This document shows positions 1 through 5,167 of a stretch of DNA of 5,167 nucleotides, one piece after another; the first letter of the stretch is position 1, and each line of letters opens with the position of its first letter. The stretch lies in contig JAPKDE010000185.1 of NCBI GenBank assembly GCA_028822675.1, positions 1 to 5,167 of the forward strand. Reading direction: 5' to 3'. The notes below the pieces were generated by a model, which did not search any database, was not told the DNA's origin, and saw nothing but the letters and a program-made list of their open reading frames with translations. The position numbers and the translations under genes are program-made. This DNA comes from Dehalococcoidia bacterium (lineage in GTDB: Bacteria > Chloroflexota > Dehalococcoidia > UBA3495).

Positions 1-622
<622 letters not shown>

Positions 623-623
<1 letters not shown>

Positions 624-3600
624 TGGTTAGGATGGCAGATAGAACGGAAACTCCTGGCACAAATTTCAATTCGATCCGTATCTCCATTGCATCCCCTGAA
701 CAGATACTGAACTGGTCTCACGGTGAGGTAACCAAGCCTGAGACCATCAACTACCGAACCCTTCGTCCGGAGAAAGACGGCCTCTTCTGTGAAAGGCTGT
801 TTGGTCCGACCAAGGACTGGGAATGCTTCTGTGGAAAATACAAGCGCATCCGTTATCGCGGTGTAATCTGCGATCGCTGTGGCGTTGAAGTCACACGGTC
901 TAAAGTACGCCGTGAGCGCATGGGCCATATCCGCTTGGCCGCCCCCGTTGCGCACATTTGGTTCAGCAAGACCACGCCCAGTCGGCTTGGTCTGCTCTTG
1001 GACCTGTCTCCCAGGAACCTGGAACGGGTACTCTACTTTGCCCAGCACATCATTGTTGGTGTGGACGAAGACGTGCGACTGGAAGCCATTGAGCTGGAAC
1101 AGGCCAAGTTTGACTTGGAACTCAAGAAGGCCCGCCGGATGGCCGAAGGCCGCACTGAGACTCTGAAAGAACGACTAGCCGAAGTGGTAGTCTCTGCAGA
1201 AGCCAGTGAAGAATCAGCCACGGAAACTGAGGCTGAGACCGCATCTGAAGACGCGGTTGAAGAGACAGTTGCTGAAGCCTCTGTGGACGACGCCGGGATC
1301 GACGAAGACGCTCCCCCCGTGCTGGAAGAGCCGGAAGTGGAGATGGACCCCGTCGCCATTCAGACAGAGATAGACTCAATTGCCGACCAGCTGGCCACAG
1401 AAAAGGCTCAACTGGAAGAGCAGCTCAAGAATGCGATTGACGAGTTGGAAGACCTACGGGTTCACAAACTCATCGCAGAATCTCGCTACCGTGAATTGAA
1501 AGAGGCTTACGGCGATGTCTTCATTGCAGACATGGGCGCTGAAGCCATCTTGACCATTCTGAAGGCCGTTAACCTGGAAGCCCTCAGAGACCAATTGGTC
1601 AATGAGATGCATTCCACCTCTGGCCAACGCCGGAAGAAGGCCATCAAACGCCTACGCGTGGTGGAGTCTTTCCGAAACAGCGGCAACCGCGTTGAGGACA
1701 TGATTCTCTCCGTGCTGCCGGTGCTGCCTCCGGAACTGCGCCCCATGGTGCAGTTGGACGGTGGCCGGTTCGCCACCAGCGACCTGAACGACCTATACCG
1801 CCGGGTGATCAACCGCAACAACCGGTTGAAGAGGCTCATGTCTCTTGGTGCGCCGGAGATCATCATCCGCAACGAAAAACGCATGCTGCAGGAAGCCGTT
1901 GACGCTCTAATCGATAACGGCCGCCGTGGCCGCCCCATTCAGGGCAGCCATAACCACAAGCTAAAGTCATTGTCTGACCTGCTGCGCGGCAAACAGGGAC
2001 GTTTCCGTCAGAACCTACTCGGTAAGCGAGTGGACTACAGCGGACGTTCCGTCATCGTGGTGGGTCCCGAACTAAAAATGGACCAATGCGGCTTACCCAA
2101 GCGCATGGCCCTAGAACTGTTCAAACCGTTCGTCATGCACCGGCTGGTGATTTTGGGCATTGCCCCCAACATCAAGAATGCCAAGCGCATGGTGGAGAGG
2201 GCTCGCGGGGAAGTTTGGGACATCTTAGAAGATGTGATCAAAGACCGGCCGGTCTTGATCAACCGCGCCCCCACGCTGCACAGATTGGGCATCCAGGCAT
2301 TCATGCCGGTGCTTATTGAAGGAAACGCCATCCAGATTCACCCGTTGGTCTGTTCCGCCTTCAACGCGGACTTTGACGGTGACCAGATGGCCGTTCACGT
2401 CCCTCTATCGCGGATGGCAGTGCTTGAAGCCAAAGAAATCATGCTCAGCACGCACAACATGCTGTCACCCGCCTCTGGAGAACCGCTGGTCGCGCCGACG
2501 CTAGACATGGTGTTGGGTTGCTACTACCTGACTGAAATCAGGGAGAAGACCGCCGGCCACGGCAGCAAATTCAACGACTTCTACGAGGCCAACATCGCTT
2601 ACGCGTCTGACCTCATTGACCTACACGCTCCCATCTCAGTCAGAGAAGTGCGTAACTATGACGGCGAATGGCTGGAGACCACTATGGGTCGGATGATCTT
2701 CAATGAGATTCTGCCCATGGAGATTGGTTACCAGAACATCCTGATGAACCGGGGAGCCCTTAAAGACCTGACCGCCACCCTGTACCGAACCGTCTCCAAC
2801 GAAGAGACAGCCAACGTACTGGACGGCGTCAAAGACCTGGGATTCCACTACGCTACCGAGTCTGGAATCACAATTGCCATCAATGACATCAAGGTCTCGG
2901 GTAAGAAACAGGAAGTTTTGGACGAGACCACCGCACAGGTGAACCAATTCGAGGATCAGTTCCTTTCTGGTCTGATCTCCGAGGAAGAGCGCTACGCGAA
3001 AACCGTAGAAGCTTGGACTGCTGCTTCTGACAGAACCACTGAGTTCGTGGAAGAGGAGCTCCCCAACTACGGCGGTATCGCTGTCATGGCGGTATCGGGC
3101 GCTAAAGGTAACATCTCCCAGATCAAACAGATGGCTGGCATGCGCGGTCTGATGAGCAATCCGAAAGGAAAAATCATCGACTTGCCCATCAAGTCCAGTT
3201 TCCGTGAGGGTCTAACCGCCCTGGAGTACTTCATCTCCACTCACGGAGCTAGAAAGGGTCTGGCTGACACCGCCCTCAGAACCGCAGACAGTGGTTACCT
3301 GACTCGGCGTTTGATCGATATTGCCCAAGAAATGATTGTCCTAGAAGAAGATTGCGGGTCCATGGACGCCTACTGGATGATTCCACGTCCGGAAGACACC
3401 ACCGGCAAGACTCTTCCAGACCGGATTAACGGCAGACTGGCCGCTGCGTCGGTCGCCCACCCGGAAACCGGGGAGATTCTGCTTGAGCGAAATCAACAAA
3501 TTGACTTGGACCTGGGCCAGCTATTAGTTGATGCTGGCATCAGAGAGGTTCCGGTCCGCTCGCCCCTAAAATGCGGATGCCGCCGCGGCGTTTGTCAGGC

Positions 3601-5029
3601 CTGTTACGGCCGACTACCCGCCACTGGCAAGACTGTTTCAATGGGACAAGCTGTTGGAATTATCGCCGCCCAGAGCATTGGCGAACCTGGAACACAGCTA
3701 ACCATGCGTACGTTCCACACTGGCGGTATCGCCGGTCTGGACATTACAAGTGGTCTACCTCGCGTGGAAGAGCTCTTTGAGGCCCGCGTGCCCAAGGGCG
3801 CTGCCATCCTGGCTGACATTGACGGCCTAATAGAAATGGAATCTGACGAGGAAGGCCGCCGCTTGCGCATCGTCACCAGTGAGGAGTTCCGCGAAGATTA
3901 TCTGGTACCCGAAGGTGGACAGATTCTAGTGGACGAAGGCGAAACCGTGGAGCCCGGAATGGTTCTGGCCACGACTATGCCAGCCCTCAAGGGTAAAAAA
4001 TCTAAGGCCGCCATCAAGAAGGCCGCCGAAGAAGCCGCGGAAGCTGCTGAATCTGGCGAGGGCGAATCCATTAAGCAGGTAGTCGCCAACGTTGGCGGCA
4101 GAATTGAGATCGACTCAGACATCATTTCCATAGTGTGGGACGACATTGAGGCCAGGGAACACCTCATTCACGCGTCTTCCTACATGATGGTAAGTGATGG
4201 CGATACCGTTCGGGCCGGTGACCCGCTGATTAGCGGACCCATGAACCCTCACGATATCCTGCACATCCGAGGAAGGGATGACCTGCAAAGCTACGTGGTT
4301 AACCAGGTACAACAGGTCTATGTCTCCCAGGGTGTGGCGATTCATGACAAGCATATTGAGATCATCCTCCGGCAGATGCTGCGCCGAGTTCAGGTGGAAT
4401 CCACCGGAGACTCAGACTTCATCCCTGGCCAGATGATCGACAAATTCCAGTTCCAAACACAGAATGACAAGGTCTTGGCCGAGGGTGGAGAGCCATCCAC
4501 CGCCAAGCCCATTCTGCTCGGCATAACCCGGGCATCCCTCTTAACCGACAGCTTCCTGTCTGCGGCCTCCTTCCAGGAGACCACCAGGGTGCTAACCCAA
4601 GCAGCGGTCAGCGGGGCACAGGACTGGCTCCAGGGACTGAAAGAAAACGTCATCATCGGCAGGCTCATCCCTGCTCGGGTAGAAATACCCGGCATGGCAG
4701 AACTGCTGAAACCAGAACGGGCACCGGCCATTGCCGCAGTGTCACCCGGTGGTTGGTTGGGAGCAACTGATGCTCCTACCGGCGCCCCCAGCACTGCCTT
4801 TGACCAGAAACCGGCTGAAGAAAAAGCTCCTCCCGAGCCCAACATCTTCACTGATGGCGACGGCGACGACAACAGTGGCGACTCAACGCCCGAAATGAGC
4901 GGTGAGGAACCCAAAGAAACCACTGAAGACGAAGCCAACGAACCAATTAGCAACGACGAAAGCCAAGACGGCAAAGACGGTGCTAGCCCAGCCGTTGGAG
5001 ATGAGGATGCGGAGGGGAACGACGACTAA
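623..5029 (+). CDS. rpoC: DNA-directed RNA polymerase subunit beta'
   Basis: This is the complete beta' subunit (1468 residues), which carries the catalytic magnesium site of RNA polymerase. N-terminal zinc site: C68, C70, C83, C86. The clamp coiled coil that binds sigma is near 386-437 ([18 protein letters not shown] onward). Switch/lid region: near 452-478 ([20 protein letters not shown]). Active site: NADFDGD with D583, D585, D587. F-loop region: near 827-845. Bridge helix: near 873-907 ([23 protein letters not shown]). Second zinc site: C911, C984, C991, C994. Trigger loop: near 1021-1035 with M1028, R1029 and H1032. The conserved C-terminal end is [10 protein letters not shown] near 1342-1351. 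All key residues are present, so the protein should be functional. It is longer than the roughly 1200-residue Firmicutes form because of a coiled-coil/acidic insertion at about 150-281, a charged linker at 1121-1152 and an acidic tail after 1366. There is no large insertion in the trigger loop, unlike E. coli. It is probably cotranscribed with rpoB and the downstream pyrD-like gene. Confidence 0.99.
1070..1465 (+). other. Lineage-specific coiled-coil and acidic insertion in beta'
   Basis: These bases encode beta' residues about 150-281, between the conserved HIIVGVDED stretch and [12 protein letters not shown]. In shorter beta' proteins such as that of Bacillus the two flanks are nearly adjacent. 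The insertion has two charged, heptad-like helical arms (about 151-190 and 246-297). Between them is a low-complexity region rich in Glu, Asp, Ala, Ser and Thr. Residues 185-260 contain no Lys, Arg or His, and 191-250 contain 22 acidic residues. A likely reading is a helical hairpin with a disordered acidic tip. Insertions at this position with coiled-coil character are known in Chloroflexota and other non-proteobacterial beta' proteins; the acidic tip may be specific to this lineage. Confidence 0.75.
2236..2260. repeat. Near-perfect palindrome within rpoC
   Basis: A perfect 16-base palindrome, AAGACCGGCCGGTCTT, occupies 2241-2256. GATC on each side (2236-2239 and 2257-2260) extends the symmetry, with one unpaired A at 2240. 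It lies in the codons for the highly conserved [13 protein letters not shown] stretch of beta', so it may simply follow from protein and codon constraints. There is no loop, so it fits a duplex site or cruciform better than an RNA hairpin. Confidence 0.6.
3983..4078 (+). other. Lys/Ala/Glu-rich linker in the C-terminal part of beta'
   Basis: These bases encode residues 1121-1152 of beta', lying between conserved PGMVLA and VGGRIE segments. The sequence is a basic start ([13 protein letters not shown]) followed by an acidic run ([13 protein letters not shown]), probably a charged helix or flexible linker inserted in a surface loop. The 9-base direct repeat AAGGCCGCC occurs at 4004-4012 and 4019-4027, a 15-base (five-codon) period. 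This suggests the segment may have grown by in-frame duplication. Confidence 0.6.
4721..5026 (+). other. Acidic disordered C-terminal tail of beta'
   Basis: Residues 1367-1468 follow the last conserved beta' motif (GRLIPAR and a short helix). They form a Pro/Gly/Ser/Asp/Glu-rich tail with 28 acidic residues and only 4 Lys, no Arg, and no recognisable domain. It is probably disordered and points out near the omega-binding end of the enzyme. Its final codons overlap the predicted pyrD start. Confidence 0.75.
4997..5000 (+). promoter_or_regulatory. Probable Shine-Dalgarno of the pyrD-like gene, inside rpoC
   Basis: GGAG lies 6 bases before ATG 5007 and directly abuts ATG 5001, so it favours 5007 as the start. 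It sits in the last rpoC codons, implying initiation by ribosomes finishing rpoC. Confidence 0.5.
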
Positions 5030-5167
5030 GCCGAAAAAACAGAGGGTGAGGGAGACGAGTAGTACAGAGTCTGCTCAGGGGCTAGACCTATCCGTAGACC
5101 TAGCCCCAAATAACCCCCACCACCTGCGGTTGGCCAACCCGGTGATGATTGCCTCTGGCACCTTCGG
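5007..5167 (+). CDS. pyrD: Dihydroorotate dehydrogenase, N-terminal fragment (3' end outside window)
   Basis: The frame is open to the right edge: 53 full codons plus two bases that can only encode Gly. From residue 29 it reads SVDLAPNNP, then about residue 40 [15 protein letters not shown]. This is the typical start of the catalytic subunit of class 1 (type B-like) dihydroorotate dehydrogenases, which oxidise dihydroorotate to orotate in de novo pyrimidine synthesis using FMN. The Ala-Ser-Gly stretch forms part of the FMN/substrate site. Class cannot be settled because the catalytic Cys or Ser lies beyond the window. Start choice: ATG 5007 has a well-spaced GGAG. ATG 5001 and GTG 5046 are in-frame alternatives with poorly spaced ribosome sites. 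Start 5007 gives a 23-base overlap with rpoC and a basic, Thr/Lys/Arg-rich extension of about 25 residues before the conserved core. The frame remains open upstream of 5001, so the start is uncertain. Confidence 0.8.
   Translation, partial: MRRGTTTKPKKQRVRETSSTESAQGLDLSVDLAPNNPHHLRLANPVMIASGTF
5078..5107 (+). repeat. Inverted repeat (possible hairpin) with nested direct repeat, early pyrD
   Basis: GGGGCTAG at 5078-5085 is perfectly complementary to CTAGCCCC at 5100-5107, giving an 8-bp GC-rich stem with a 14-base loop. Overlapping it, TAGACCTA occurs at 5083-5090 and 5095-5102, a 12-base period that encodes the repeated LDL..VDL residues. The stem is followed by AAATAACCCCC, not a T tract, so it does not look like an intrinsic terminator. 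It lies within the coding region for every possible pyrD start. Confidence 0.5.

Noticed and set aside
3992..4003. A6 run in rpoC (and a second A6 at 5034-5039) as a programmed frameshift site
   Set aside because: The rpoC frame continues with conserved sequence after the first run, and the second run is just past the rpoC stop in the pyrD frame. No stimulatory structure or alternative product was seen.
4390..4974. Long open frame of 194 codons on the - strand opposite the end of rpoC
   Set aside because: It is a Ser/Gly/Pro-rich translation lying wholly opposite conserved rpoC codons and the acidic tail. It shows no recognisable motif and is best explained as a shadow of the real frame.
5078..5117. 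Intrinsic transcription terminator after rpoC
   Set aside because: The stem at 5078-5107 is followed by AAATAACCCCC and not a T-rich tract, and it lies inside the downstream coding frame.

Overview
This window is an ordinary housekeeping segment of a bacterial chromosome. All three genes lie on the + strand and are packed with no real intergenic space. It holds the last 206 codons of rpoB (RNA polymerase beta subunit), a complete rpoC (beta' subunit, 1468 residues), and the first 53 or so codons of a gene whose product begins like a dihydroorotate dehydrogenase (pyrD). No RNA gene, mobile element, CRISPR array or intergenic stretch over 300 bases is present.

Layout. rpoB runs in from the left edge and ends at 623. 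rpoC starts inside the rpoB stop codon (TAATG, one shared base) at 623 and ends at 5029. The pyrD-like frame most likely begins at ATG 5007, inside the end of rpoC, and runs off the right edge at 5167. The three genes therefore look like one transcriptional unit with translational coupling at both junctions. beta and beta' together form the catalytic cleft of RNA polymerase. PyrD catalyses the oxidation step of de novo UMP synthesis, so this arrangement would put polymerase synthesis and supply of a polymerase precursor in the same operon.

Organism. beta' has an uninterrupted trigger loop (no proteobacterial-type large insertion), a four-cysteine N-terminal zinc site, and a long coiled-coil plus acidic insertion between the N-terminal region and the clamp. 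The PyrD N-terminus reads SVDLAP...[11 protein letters not shown]. From memory of these families this fits Chloroflexota best, perhaps a Dehalococcoidia/SAR202-type lineage. This is an inference with moderate confidence and no search was possible.

I did not find evidence for a new biological system here. The points worth a second look are the unusual gene junction rpoC-pyrD, three charged low-complexity segments in beta', and two inverted-repeat sequences, one in the start of pyrD and one inside rpoC.
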